DNA from: Terripilifer sp031921685
GTDB lineage: Bacteria; Pseudomonadota; Alphaproteobacteria; Rhizobiales; Beijerinckiaceae
Reading direction: 5' to 3'
NCBI RefSeq assembly: GCF_031921685.1
Contig: NZ_JAPDHU010000002.1
Location: 372,001 to 436,000, forward strand
Length of the DNA stretch: 64,000 bases
In this document: positions 33,681 through 41,997 of the stretch, one piece after another
Position numbering within the stretch: the first letter of the stretch is position 1
Layout: each line of letters begins with the position of its first letter
The notes under the pieces: generated by a model
Databases searched by the model: none
What the model was told of the DNA's origin: nothing
What the model saw: only the letters and a program-made list of their open reading frames with translations
Program-made: the position numbers and the translations under genes

Positions 33681-34676
33681 ATGGTTGAGCTTGTTATCAA
33701 GGAACAGGACATCATCGATCGCATGCTGGCGTTCGAGTTCGTCCGCGTGACCGAACGCGCCGCCGTCGCCGCCGCCGAATGGCGCGGGCGCGGTGATGAA
33801 AAGGCGGCGGACCAGGCGGCGGTCGATGCCATGCGCCGCGAACTCAATCGCCTGCCGATCAATGGTACCATCGTGATTGGCGAGGGCGAACGCGACGAAG
33901 CGCCGATGTTGTTCATCGGCGAGAAGGTCGGCACCGGCACGGGACCGGCCGTGGACATCGCCGTCGATCCGCTAGAGGGCACGACGCTCTGCGCCAAGGA
34001 TATGCCGGGCTCGATCGCCGTCATGGCCATCGCCAATGCGGGCTCGCTGCTCAACGCGCCCGACGTCTATATGGACAAGATCGCCATCGGCCCGGGTTAT
34101 CCTGCGGGCGTCGTCGATCTCGACAGGACGCCGGAAGAAAACGTGTTGGCACTGGCCAAAGCCAAGGGCGTGAAGCCAGGCGACATCACCGTGCTCATTC
34201 TCGATCGCCCGCGCCATGCAAAGCTCATCGCTGGCTGCCGCAAGGCCGGGACTAGCATTCGCATGATCACCGATGGTGACGTGGCCGGCGTGATCTTCAC
34301 CGCTCAGACGGAAAGCACCGGCGTCGACATGTATATGGGCACGGGTGGGGCGCCGGAAGGCGTGCTGGCGGCGGGCGCCTTGCGCTGCGTCGGTGGTCAG
34401 ATGCAGGGACGCCTCGTCATCGACAATGAAGAGAAGCGTCAGCGCGCCTTCAAGATGGGCGTCAAGGACCCCAAGAAAAAATACGACATGACGGAACTGG
34501 CGGCGGGCAATGTCATCGTCTGCGCCACCGGTGTCACCGATGGCGCGCTGCTGCGCGGCGTCAAATGGTCCGGCGATATCGTCGAGACCGAAACCGTGAT
34601 CTACCGCTCCGTCACCGGCACGGTACGCAAGATCACCTCCGAACATCGCTCGATGGACAAGTTCGCGCGCGACTGA
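33681..34676 (+). CDS. glpX: Class II fructose-1,6-bisphosphatase
   Basis: A 331-residue enzyme of the GlpX family, which releases phosphate from fructose-1,6-bisphosphate in gluconeogenesis (and sedoheptulose-1,7-bisphosphate in carbon-fixing organisms). Motifs: GEGERDEAPMLFIGE (metal Glu/Asp), VDIAVDPLEGTTLCAKDMPGS, and GVDMYMGTGGAPEGVLAAGAL. Co-transcription with hom is likely from the 30-base gap and lack of a terminator. Confidence 0.94.
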   Translation: MVELVIKEQDIIDRMLAFEFVRVTERAAVAAAEWRGRGDEKAADQAAVDAMRRELNRLPINGTIVIGEGERDEAPMLFIGEKVGTGTGPAVDIAVDPLEGTTLCAKDMPGSIAVMAIANAGSLLNAPDVYMDKIAIGPGYPAGVVDLDRTPEENVLALAKAKGVKPGDITVLILDRPRHAKLIAGCRKAGTSIRMITDGDVAGVIFTAQTESTGVDMYMGTGGAPEGVLAAGALRCVGGQMQGRLVIDNEEKRQRAFKMGVKDPKKKYDMTELAAGNVIVCATGVTDGALLRGVKWSGDIVETETVIYRSVTGTVRKITSEHRSMDKFARD

Positions 34677-34715
34677 GCGGTTCCAGTATCATCACCGACA
34701 GCCGCGCAGCGGCCT

Positions 34716-35741
34716 TTACCTCGTCGCCGGGCCTTCGATCAGAACCTTGGCGCGGGCGATCACCTGCGGCGAGGCGTTGAGCATGGATTCCGCCGCCGCT
34801 TGCGTCTGCGCCGCTGAAGAGGGGCTGATGTCCATCTTCGTCTTGGCGGCCTCGGCAAGGAATTCCTGATCCTTCATCATTGTGTCGAAGGTTGCACGCA
34901 GCGCCGCCAGCCGATCGGCCGAGACGCCGGGCGTGGTGATGATCGAACGCGACATGCCGATGTCCGACGAGATGAATTTCAGTACCGCGCGATCCTCGTC
35001 GTTCTTCGCCAGTTCCCAGATCAGCGGCACATTGGGCAGGTCGGGCGCGCGTTCGAGGCCGATCTGAACGAGGATGTTGATTTTCTTTTCCGCCAGCCAA
35101 TGCGGATGGCCGCTTTTCCAGGACGCCCAGGAATTGGAGCCGCGCCCGCCCACTTCACCTTTCTCCATGGCGAGGTTCACGTCGTTGCCGCCGGGATAGC
35201 CGGTGACGATACGGAACTTCGTGCCGAGCAGCGCGTTCATGGCAGCAGGATAGACGTAGGAGCTGGAAGCGGCACCCGGCGCGCCGACCACCAACTCCTT
35301 GTTGTAAACATCTTCGATTTTGGTGATGCCGGTCGTGTGCCAGGAGTTGATGACATTGGGCGTATTGGTCGTATTGCCGATCCAGCCGAACTGGCGCACG
35401 TCGAATTGAATTTCCTTGGCGCCGATGGCCTGCAGGGTCGGCATGTTCTGGAAGATCATGTGCAGGACGGTGCCGTCGCGCGGCGCCACTTTCGCCACCC
35501 AATTGGCCGCCGCCACGCCAAGGCCGCCCGGCATGTTACGCACGACGACCTGCGGATTGCCCGGCATCAGGCGGGGATAGTGACGGGCCACCAGCCGCGA
35601 ACGCAGATCATAGTCGCCGCCTGGCGATGTCGGAACGATGAAGTCGATGGTTTTGTTGCGGTAAAATTCTTCCGGCGATTGCGCCTGCGCGATGCCGGTT
35701 GTGCAAGCGAAGACGATCAAGCCGATGGCGGCCATGCGCAT
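34716..35741 (-). CDS. Tripartite tricarboxylate transporter substrate-binding protein (Bug family), first copy
   Basis: A 341-residue periplasmic binding protein with a signal peptide (MAAIGLIVFACTTGIAQAQ). The Bug-family segments are present: IDFIVPTSPGGDYDLRSRLVARHY, VVVRNMPGGLGVAAANWVAKVAP and ELVVGAPGAASSSYVYPAAMNALLG. The start ATG 35741 has AGGAAGG upstream. Ligands of this family are carboxylates and aromatic acids. No TctA or TctB membrane subunit is adjacent, so it is an orphan receptor that must borrow a permease or act alone. It sits opposite the acyl-CoA dehydrogenase operon. Confidence 0.87.
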   Translation of the reverse strand: MRMAAIGLIVFACTTGIAQAQSPEEFYRNKTIDFIVPTSPGGDYDLRSRLVARHYPRLMPGNPQVVVRNMPGGLGVAAANWVAKVAPRDGTVLHMIFQNMPTLQAIGAKEIQFDVRQFGWIGNTTNTPNVINSWHTTGITKIEDVYNKELVVGAPGAASSSYVYPAAMNALLGTKFRIVTGYPGGNDVNLAMEKGEVGGRGSNSWASWKSGHPHWLAEKKINILVQIGLERAPDLPNVPLIWELAKNDEDRAVLKFISSDIGMSRSIITTPGVSADRLAALRATFDTMMKDQEFLAEAAKTKMDISPSSAAQTQAAAESMLNASPQVIARAKVLIEGPATR

Positions 35742-35981
35742 TGTGCGTTTCCTTCCTCTGCCGAGCCGTGGGATCGGTCGGTCATTGTGCGGCGAAGGTG
35801 CTACAGAGTTAGGCAGGGCGCAAGTTGGTCGGCGTTCGACAGGCTTCTTGTTGCTGACGTCTATCAGCCATGCAGGCCGGGCGTACAAAAAGGCGCCCAA
35901 ACCTATGTCAGGGAGGCTTGCATTGAGGGCAAAATTTCGGCAGCGTCTGTCTGAAAAACATTCACGGGAACGGGGACGAGG

Positions 35982-37166
35982 ATGGACCTGAAATATCCGG
36001 ACGAAGCGCAGAAATTCGCGGAGGAGGTACGGGAGTTCGCCCGCGCCGAATTGCCGGCGGCGATCAAGGACAAGGTGACCCGCCACGCTAAAATGTCTCC
36101 GGACGCTCAAATCTATTGGCAGCGCAAACTGTGCGAGCGCGGCTGGGCCTGTCCCGGCTGGCCGAAGCAATATGGTGGCCCGGGTTTCACCCCGTTGCAG
36201 CGCCATGTCTTCGATAATGTGATGTCGGAAGAGGGCGCGCCGCCGGCAGTGCCCTTCGGCGAGAGCATGATCGCGCCGGTTCTCTTCCACGTCGGTTCCG
36301 ACGCGCAGAAGAAGGAAATCCTGCCGCGCATCCGCACCCTCGAATACTGGTTCTGCCAGGGCTTTTCCGAGCCAGGCGCTGGCTCCGACCTCGCCTCGTT
36401 GAAAACCCGCGCCGTGCGGGACGGCGACGAATGGGTCATCAACGGCCAGAAGACCTGGACCAGCTATGCCCAGTTCGCCAACATGATGTTCTGCCTCGTG
36501 CGGACCGATCCGGATGCCAAGCAGCAGGAGGGCATCAGCATGATGGTCTTCCCGATGTCGCTGCCCGGCATCACCGTGCGGCCGATCATCACCATGGACG
36601 GCGGCCATTCGGTCAACGAGACCTTCTTCGACAATGTGCGCGTGCCGGCCACAAGCCTCATCGGTGAGGTCAACAAGGGCTGGACCTATGCCAAGCTGCT
36701 GCTCGGCCATGAACGTACCAGCATTGCCCGTATCGGCCAGTCGAAGCGCGAATTGCGCATGTTGAAGACGCTGGCCGCCGATCAAGGCACGGGTGGCACG
36801 TCGCTGCTCGACAAGCCGGCCTTCCGCACCAAGGTGGCGGAGCTGGAAATGGAGCTGCTGGCGCTGGAAATCACGGCTTTGCGCGTTCTGGCGCAAGATG
36901 GCGCGCCCGGTGTCGAGGCCAATCTGCTCAAGATCAAGGGATCCGAAATCCAGCAGACCCTGACCGAGTTGTTGATCGACGCGGTCGGTCCTTACGCGCT
37001 GCCGTTCGATCCGAACCGCGGCGTCGGCCTGGGCAATATGGACTATATCGGCCCGGATGAAGCGGCGGCTTTGGGGCCGACCTATCTTTCGACGCGCGTC
37101 GTGACGATCTATGGCGGATCGAACGAAATCCAGCGCAACATCATCGCAAAATCATTGGGGCTTTGA
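35982..37166 (+). CDS. Acyl-CoA dehydrogenase (first of a pair)
   Basis: A 394-residue flavoenzyme. Motifs include QGFSEPGAGSDLASLKTRAVRDGDEWVINGQKTWTS for FAD/substrate binding and TIYGGSNEIQRNIIAKSLGL at the C-terminus. Enzymes of this layout desaturate acyl-CoA thioesters in fatty acid, terpenoid, cholesterol or aromatic side-chain degradation, often as heterotetramers of two unlike subunits. The next gene encodes a shorter second member that overlaps this stop, so an alpha2beta2 enzyme is likely (inference). ATG 35982 has GGGACGAGG upstream. Confidence 0.9.
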   Translation: MDLKYPDEAQKFAEEVREFARAELPAAIKDKVTRHAKMSPDAQIYWQRKLCERGWACPGWPKQYGGPGFTPLQRHVFDNVMSEEGAPPAVPFGESMIAPVLFHVGSDAQKKEILPRIRTLEYWFCQGFSEPGAGSDLASLKTRAVRDGDEWVINGQKTWTSYAQFANMMFCLVRTDPDAKQQEGISMMVFPMSLPGITVRPIITMDGGHSVNETFFDNVRVPATSLIGEVNKGWTYAKLLLGHERTSIARIGQSKRELRMLKTLAADQGTGGTSLLDKPAFRTKVAELEMELLALEITALRVLAQDGAPGVEANLLKIKGSEIQQTLTELLIDAVGPYALPFDPNRGVGLGNMDYIGPDEAAALGPTYLSTRVVTIYGGSNEIQRNIIAKSLGL

Positions 37167-37171
37167 GCGAC

Positions 37172-38299
37172 ATGGACTTCGTTGCAACCGACACGCAGGC
37201 GATGCTGCGCGATACGGCCGACCGGCTCGTGCGCGACCGCTATGATTTTGAAGAGCGTAAGAAGATCGTTGCTTCCGACGACGGCTTCTCACGCAAATTG
37301 TGGAAAGAACTCGCTGACCTCGGCCTGCTGGGCATCGAGATTCCGGAAGAGCAGGGCGGCAGCGGCGGCACTTTCGCCGATGTGGCCGTGGTACTCGAAA
37401 GCTTCGGCAAGGGCTTGGTGGTCGAGCCTTATCTATCGACGGTGGTTCTCGGCGCCGGACTGATCGCGGCGGCCGGCTGGGAAGCGCAAAAACACGACAT
37501 TCTGCCGAAAGTCGCCTCCGGCGATATGCTGTTGGCATTGGCCTATACCGAGGCGCACTCCCGCTACGCGCTGAACCACGTGGCGACCAAGGCGCGCAAG
37601 GATGGCGCCGGTTATGTGATCGACGGTCACAAGGCGGTCGTTCTCGGCGCCGACACGGCGGACAGACTGATCGTCAGCGCCCGCACCTCCGGCGAGGTCG
37701 ACGATGCGAGTGGCATTTCGCTCTTTCTCGTCGATCCGAAGGCGGAAGGCGTCAGCATGCGCGCCTTTCCCAATCTTGACGATCGTCGCGCCGCGGAAGT
37801 GACCTTCGACGGCGTGAAGGTCGAGGCGAGTGCCCTTGTCGGCGCCGAAGGCGATGGTTTGCTTCCGCTCGAAGCCGCCATCGATCGGGGCGCCGCAGCC
37901 GTCGGCTGCGAAGCATTGGGCGCCATGGGCGCGCTGAATGCCTTGACGCTGGACTACCTGAAGACGCGTACGCAGTTCGGTCGGCCGATCGGCAAGTTCC
38001 AGGTGCTGCAACATCGCATGGCCGACATGGTGATGGCCGAACAGCAGGCCCGTTCCATGCTGTTCCTGGCCATCGAACAGGCCGACGCCAAGGATCCCGC
38101 CGCCCGCGCTCAGGCCATCTCCGCCGCCAAGGCGCAGATCGATGCCTGCGGCCAAGTGGTCGGTCGCGGTGCGATCCAATTACATGGCGGCATCGCCATG
38201 ACGATGGAATATGTTGCCGGTCACTTCTTCCGTCGCCTCACCGCTCTTGAAAAGATGATGGGCGATAGGGATTATCACCTGGAGCGGTTCGCCATTTAG
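37172..38299 (+). CDS. Acyl-CoA dehydrogenase (second of a pair)
   Basis: About 375 residues (ATG 37172; a TTG at 37163 overlaps the preceding stop and is an alternative). The N-terminal helical domain and middle barrel are recognisable (ELADLGLLGIEIPEEQGGSGG; RTQFGRPIGKFQVLQHRMADM), and RGAIQLHGGIAMTMEYVAGHFFRRL is the C-terminal signature. Compared with its neighbour, the FAD-loop segment (LALAYTEAHSRYALNH) lacks the usual SEPGAGSD, a feature often seen in the second subunit of heteromeric acyl-CoA dehydrogenases. Confidence 0.88.
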   Translation: MDFVATDTQAMLRDTADRLVRDRYDFEERKKIVASDDGFSRKLWKELADLGLLGIEIPEEQGGSGGTFADVAVVLESFGKGLVVEPYLSTVVLGAGLIAAAGWEAQKHDILPKVASGDMLLALAYTEAHSRYALNHVATKARKDGAGYVIDGHKAVVLGADTADRLIVSARTSGEVDDASGISLFLVDPKAEGVSMRAFPNLDDRRAAEVTFDGVKVEASALVGAEGDGLLPLEAAIDRGAAAVGCEALGAMGALNALTLDYLKTRTQFGRPIGKFQVLQHRMADMVMAEQQARSMLFLAIEQADAKDPAARAQAISAAKAQIDACGQVVGRGAIQLHGGIAMTMEYVAGHFFRRLTALEKMMGDRDYHLERFAI

Positions 38300-38316
38300 A
38301 CGGAGAGACGAAGCGG

Positions 38317-39129
38317 ATGGTGGTGCTCACGAGCAAGCAATCCGCTTCCCCACTTCGGCGAGGGGCCATCTACCTGATCTCCGCGCTATCGGCCTTTGGG
38401 GCGGGCGCGGCCTTGGCGCAGGATAGCGATGGCGGTTCGGATAGCGACTACGACGACAATTACGATGAAACGCTGAATCCCGGCCTTGGCCGTACGCCGC
38501 GTTTCATCTTCTCACCCTCCGTGCGGGCCGGCGTGCGCTATCGCGTCAATTCCGATTTTTCGCTCGACTTCATGGTGCGCCATAAACATGCGGGCCTCGA
38601 ACCGCCGATGGTGGTGCGTGGCACCAATGCGTCGGCGGCCGTGCGGGCCTCGCTCCGCATCGGCGAGTTCAACTGGCGCAATCAGATCGACGTGAAGCAG
38701 ACCTTCGTCAATTTCTATGGACCGAAGGACTATGCGGCGCTGGTCGTTTCAACGGGCCTGTCGCGGGAATTCGCGCTCGGCGAAAGCGGCTGGAATTTCA
38801 CACCGATCGCCAGCGTGGCCTTCCAGCAAGCGAACGACCGTTTGCTCAACCGCTTGAAATATTCGCTGGAAGGCGCGTTCGGATATAATCTCACGGACCA
38901 GCTGAGTGTGAGTTTCGGCCCGCGCGCCGAAGTGCGTGTCTATACGTCCTATCCCTTGCATCGCGTCGATACGATCTTCGCTCTTGGCGGCGGCTTCGAT
39001 TACGAGGTGACGAAAGGGTTCAATATCGGCAGCGAGCTGAGCTACCAGTTTTCCAAGAGCAGCCTGAGCCGGGCGCGTTTCTCGCAATGGCTGCTGGAAC
39101 CGCAGATCAAAGCGCGCTTCACGTTTTAG
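38317..39129 (+). CDS. Putative outer membrane beta-barrel protein, unknown function
   Basis: A 270-residue exported protein. A signal peptide (GAIYLISALSAFGAGAALAQ) is followed by an acidic Asp/Ser stretch (SDGGSDSDYDDNYDE) and then alternating hydrophobic/polar strands (VRAGVRYRVNSDFSLDFMVRH, NWRNQIDVKQTFVNFYG, LSVSFGPRAEVRVYT) ending in FTF, the terminal-aromatic signal of barrel proteins. It follows the acyl-CoA dehydrogenase pair by 17 bases and may be co-transcribed, but no family is recognised. The acidic patch near the start could bind cations. Confidence 0.7.
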   Translation: MVVLTSKQSASPLRRGAIYLISALSAFGAGAALAQDSDGGSDSDYDDNYDETLNPGLGRTPRFIFSPSVRAGVRYRVNSDFSLDFMVRHKHAGLEPPMVVRGTNASAAVRASLRIGEFNWRNQIDVKQTFVNFYGPKDYAALVVSTGLSREFALGESGWNFTPIASVAFQQANDRLLNRLKYSLEGAFGYNLTDQLSVSFGPRAEVRVYTSYPLHRVDTIFALGGGFDYEVTKGFNIGSELSYQFSKSSLSRARFSQWLLEPQIKARFTF

Positions 39130-39145
39130 GAGAATACTCGCTCTT

Positions 39146-39278
39146 GGTGTCATCCCGGACGATTGCGTAGCAGTCGATCCGGGATCCAGGAGCAAAAAGG
39201 CAAGTATGCCGATTACAGAAATTCTACCACTCGCCCCTGGGTCCCGGATCGCGCTTGCAGCGCGTCCGGGATGACACC
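39146..39278. repeat. Nested inverted-repeat element (GTCATCCCGGAC type)
   Basis: The outer arms are perfect: GGTGTCATCCCGGAC (39146-39160) and GTCCGGGATGACACC (39264-39278). An inner pair, CGATCCGGGATCCAGG (39174-39189) and CCTGGGTCCCGGATCG (39237-39252), differs by one base. The whole 133-base unit could fold as a long hairpin and lies between two convergent genes. It resembles the GTCATCCCGG-type palindromic repeats found scattered in alphaproteobacterial genomes. Only one copy is in this window. Confidence 0.75.
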
Positions 39279-39297
39279 GAGGCGGAGTGTTAATCCT

Positions 39298-39723
39298 TTA
39301 CTCCGGCTCGAACATCAGAAGATGCGTGCCGTTGGAAAGCGGTGCCCAATAGGGCTTCACCTTCAGGCCGATCTTCATCTGCTCGAGCGAGCAATTGACC
39401 ATATTGCCCATCACATTGACGTTCTCGGGCAATTTCACCACGGCGATGAAGAACGGCTCATGGCCTTGGAAGGGCGGGCGGGCGCGCCGCGCGATCGTGA
39501 ACGAATAGACCTCGCCATGGCCTTTGACCTCGTGCCATTCGAGATTGCTCTTCTTGCCCGTGTAGATCGATGTCGGGCGCGGGAAGAACTGATATTTGCC
39601 CACTTCCTTGTCGTATTGGATGATGAGCTTCTTCTCGCGCGTCGCATCCCAGAACGGCTTTGAGAACGAACGCCACTTGGGCGGATCGCGCACGATGTTG
39701 AGTGTGTCGTTGATCGTGTTCAT
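39298..39723 (-). CDS. OB-fold/DUF35 protein lacking zinc-ribbon cysteines
   Basis: A 141-residue protein of the DUF35 family, partners of thiolase-like enzymes in CoA metabolism. The N-terminal helices (PKWRSFSKPFWDATREKKL) and the C-terminal OB fold (GEVYSFTIARRARPPFQGHEPFFIAVVKLPE) are clear. Where a zinc ribbon with two CxxC motifs is usual, the sequence is IIQYDKEVGKYQFFPRP (about 34-50) with no Cys, so no zinc is held. It begins 9 bases after the thiolase stop and has GAGGAAA upstream. Confidence 0.82.
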   Translation of the reverse strand: MNTINDTLNIVRDPPKWRSFSKPFWDATREKKLIIQYDKEVGKYQFFPRPTSIYTGKKSNLEWHEVKGHGEVYSFTIARRARPPFQGHEPFFIAVVKLPENVNVMGNMVNCSLEQMKIGLKVKPYWAPLSNGTHLLMFEPE

Positions 39724-39732
39724 GAGCTTTCC

Positions 39733-40905
39733 TCAACCGTTGGGCGTCAAGATCATGACGACGCTGGAGTTCCAGTTGCGGGCGTAGGGAATGCCGCCGA
39801 TCCCGGTGACGAGGGCGTTCTTCGTATTCTTCACCTGGCGTTTGTCGCCTTCGCCGAAAAGCTGGCGCACAGCTTCGACCAGATTGGTGCCGCCGCCGGC
39901 AAGGCCGCACTGGCCGGCCGAAATCTGGCCGCCGCCCGTGTTCAGCGGCAGATCGCCGAGATGATTGAATTCATGCTCGCGAATGAAAGCCGCGCCTTCA
40001 CCCTGCTTGCAGAAGCCAAGCATTTCGAACTGCAACATGATGGCGATGATGAAATCGTCATAGGGGTGGATCGAGGCGATATCCTTGGGCGCGAGACCCG
40101 CTTGTTTGAATGCTTTTGCGCCGGCGACACGATGGCCGGTATCGGTGACATCGACCATGCTCTCGCTGGCGCGATAGGTGGTGCGCTCGCCATAGCCGAT
40201 CGGCGTGACGATCTTGGTCAGGCCCTTGCGCGCCGCGTTCTTCTTGCTGGTGATGAGCAGGCCGCTGGCGCCGTCGCACACCATGACGCTGTCGAGCAGG
40301 CGCACCGGATCGGCGATCAACCGCGAGTTGATGTAGTCATCGACGGTGATCGGCTTGCGCAGCTTCTCGCAGGCGAGATCGTTCAGCACGGCACTGTCGC
40401 GTTGCGCCACGGCAAGCTTGCCGAGCGCCCGCAGATCCAGGCCGAACTGGTGATCGTAGCGGCTGCTGATGAAGCCGAACGAGGTCGGCGGGCCGAGCAG
40501 CCCCTGCGGCACCTGCCATTCCTGCTGGAAGCTGCGCGGACGCTGATTGCTCTCCGCCTTCTGCGTATCGGCAAAGAGGCACAGCACCGTGGTGCACAGG
40601 CCCGCATCGATGGCGATGGCTGCGCGGGCCAGTGCGCCCGTCGGCGAACAGCCGCCGATGTCGACGGTCTGGCAGAAGTCGACTTCCAAGGCGAGATGGT
40701 CAGCTGTCGTCTGCGACCAGAAGCAATTGCCGGCGCCGGTCATCGACGACGACAGGATCAGGCCGTCGATTTCCTGTTTTTCAAAGCCGGTGCGGTTGAG
40801 TAGGTCTTCGAGAATCTCGGCGCCCAATTCCCAGACGTCGCGATCGGACTGTTCGACGATCTTGGTTTCGGCAAAGCCGACGATCGCAGTGTCCTGCATT
40901 CCCAT
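39733..40905 (-). CDS. Thiolase-family protein paired with DUF35
   Basis: A 390-residue protein with the thiolase fold of the SCP-x/lipid-transfer type. A Cys at about residue 86 (VDIGGCSPTGALARAAIAID) sits where the nucleophile lies. The C-terminal GGGQISAGQCGLAGGGTNL occupies the place of the usual GHPxGxxG motif but has Gln-Cys in place of His-Pro. Together with the DUF35 partner this points to an Ltp2- or BbsB-like thiolase/aldolase on CoA-bound side chains, not a classical acetyl-CoA acetyltransferase (inference). It is encoded between the enoyl-CoA hydratase and DUF35 genes. Confidence 0.85.
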   Translation of the reverse strand: MGMQDTAIVGFAETKIVEQSDRDVWELGAEILEDLLNRTGFEKQEIDGLILSSSMTGAGNCFWSQTTADHLALEVDFCQTVDIGGCSPTGALARAAIAIDAGLCTTVLCLFADTQKAESNQRPRSFQQEWQVPQGLLGPPTSFGFISSRYDHQFGLDLRALGKLAVAQRDSAVLNDLACEKLRKPITVDDYINSRLIADPVRLLDSVMVCDGASGLLITSKKNAARKGLTKIVTPIGYGERTTYRASESMVDVTDTGHRVAGAKAFKQAGLAPKDIASIHPYDDFIIAIMLQFEMLGFCKQGEGAAFIREHEFNHLGDLPLNTGGGQISAGQCGLAGGGTNLVEAVRQLFGEGDKRQVKNTKNALVTGIGGIPYARNWNSSVVMILTPNG

Positions 40906-40964
40906 GGGTTCACTCCCTCATGAATTTTCTTGCGGCGGACCTTTTGGTCCGCCGCCGATTGACG

Positions 40965-41765
40965 TCAGCTCTGATCGCCGGATTTGCCCGGTTCGACAAG
41001 GCGCGCAGCGCGCTTTTCGACGAAAGCCTTCAGGCCTTCCTCGCTGCGGTTGCTGCTCACGGCCTGGCTGATGAGGGTTTCCATGAACAGGCCGTCTTCA
41101 TGCGACGCGTCGTTGACGCGCGGCAGGCAGGCGCAGATCGCCCAGTTGGTCAGCGGCGCGTTCTTGGCGATGCGCTTGGCGAGCGACTTGGCGCGTTCGA
41201 GCGATTCACCCTTCGGCGTGACATACTGGCAGAGATTGTATTTCTCGCCTTCTTCGGCGGTCAACACGCGCCCGGTCAGCATCAGGTCGGCCATGCGGGC
41301 ATAGCCCATCAGGCGCTGGATGCGCACCGAACCGCCGCCGCCGACGAAAATGCCGCGCTGGCCTTCCGGCAGAGCGAAAAAGGTTGTCTCGTCGGCAACG
41401 CGGATATGCGCGGCCGACGCCACTTCCAGGCCACCGCCAATGCAGGCGCCCTTGAGCGCGGCCACGAAGGGCACGCCGCCGCGTGCCATGAGATCGAGGG
41501 TGGGGTGCCAGTGGCCGCGACGACGGCGGCGCGCCTGCGGCGGGGCATTGATCCATTCCAGGGCTTCGGCCAGATCGAGACCGGCGGAAAAATTGTCGCC
41601 ATGACCGAAAATGACGCCAGCCTTGGCCTCTTCATTCGCCTGGGTCAGGGCAGCGCGCAGTTGGCGGTTTGTCTCGTCGTTGATCGCATTGCGCTTATCC
41701 GGGCGGTTCAAACCAATCAGGGCAATGTCGTCTTCGAGTTCATAGGTGACGAGTTGGTCGGTCAT
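40965..41765 (-). CDS. Enoyl-CoA hydratase/isomerase family protein
   Basis: A 266-residue crotonase-fold enzyme. Start ATG 41765 is fixed by AAGGAGG 4-10 bases upstream. Segments typical of the family: IALIGLNRPDKRNAINDETN, FGHGDNFSAGLDLAEAL (first oxyanion-hole region) and ALKGACIGGGLEVASAAHIRVAD (second). The second acidic catalytic residue position reads ALPEGQRGIFVGGGGSVR. It is first in a three-gene operon with the thiolase and DUF35 genes and probably hydrates or isomerises an enoyl-CoA made by an acyl-CoA dehydrogenase. Confidence 0.9.
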   Translation of the reverse strand: MTDQLVTYELEDDIALIGLNRPDKRNAINDETNRQLRAALTQANEEAKAGVIFGHGDNFSAGLDLAEALEWINAPPQARRRRRGHWHPTLDLMARGGVPFVAALKGACIGGGLEVASAAHIRVADETTFFALPEGQRGIFVGGGGSVRIQRLMGYARMADLMLTGRVLTAEEGEKYNLCQYVTPKGESLERAKSLAKRIAKNAPLTNWAICACLPRVNDASHEDGLFMETLISQAVSSNRSEEGLKAFVEKRAARLVEPGKSGDQS

Positions 41766-41997
41766 ATTTCCTCCTTGGCCGTGGGCGGCACAATTGCGCA
41801 AGTTGGAGACAATCGCAAGGAGGCTGATATAGTTGACTTGCGCGTCGAGGCCCGGCAAATGGAAGCCGGTTTCGACGAATTTCAGGCTGCAAGGGCGAGG
41901 AATCGGCCGCTAACGGGCGGTCCTTCCGCTCTTTGAAGCGTGAGTTTCGCCAACAACTTCAAGCTTCTGGCTGCGATCAACCGGCAGCAGACCTCAG

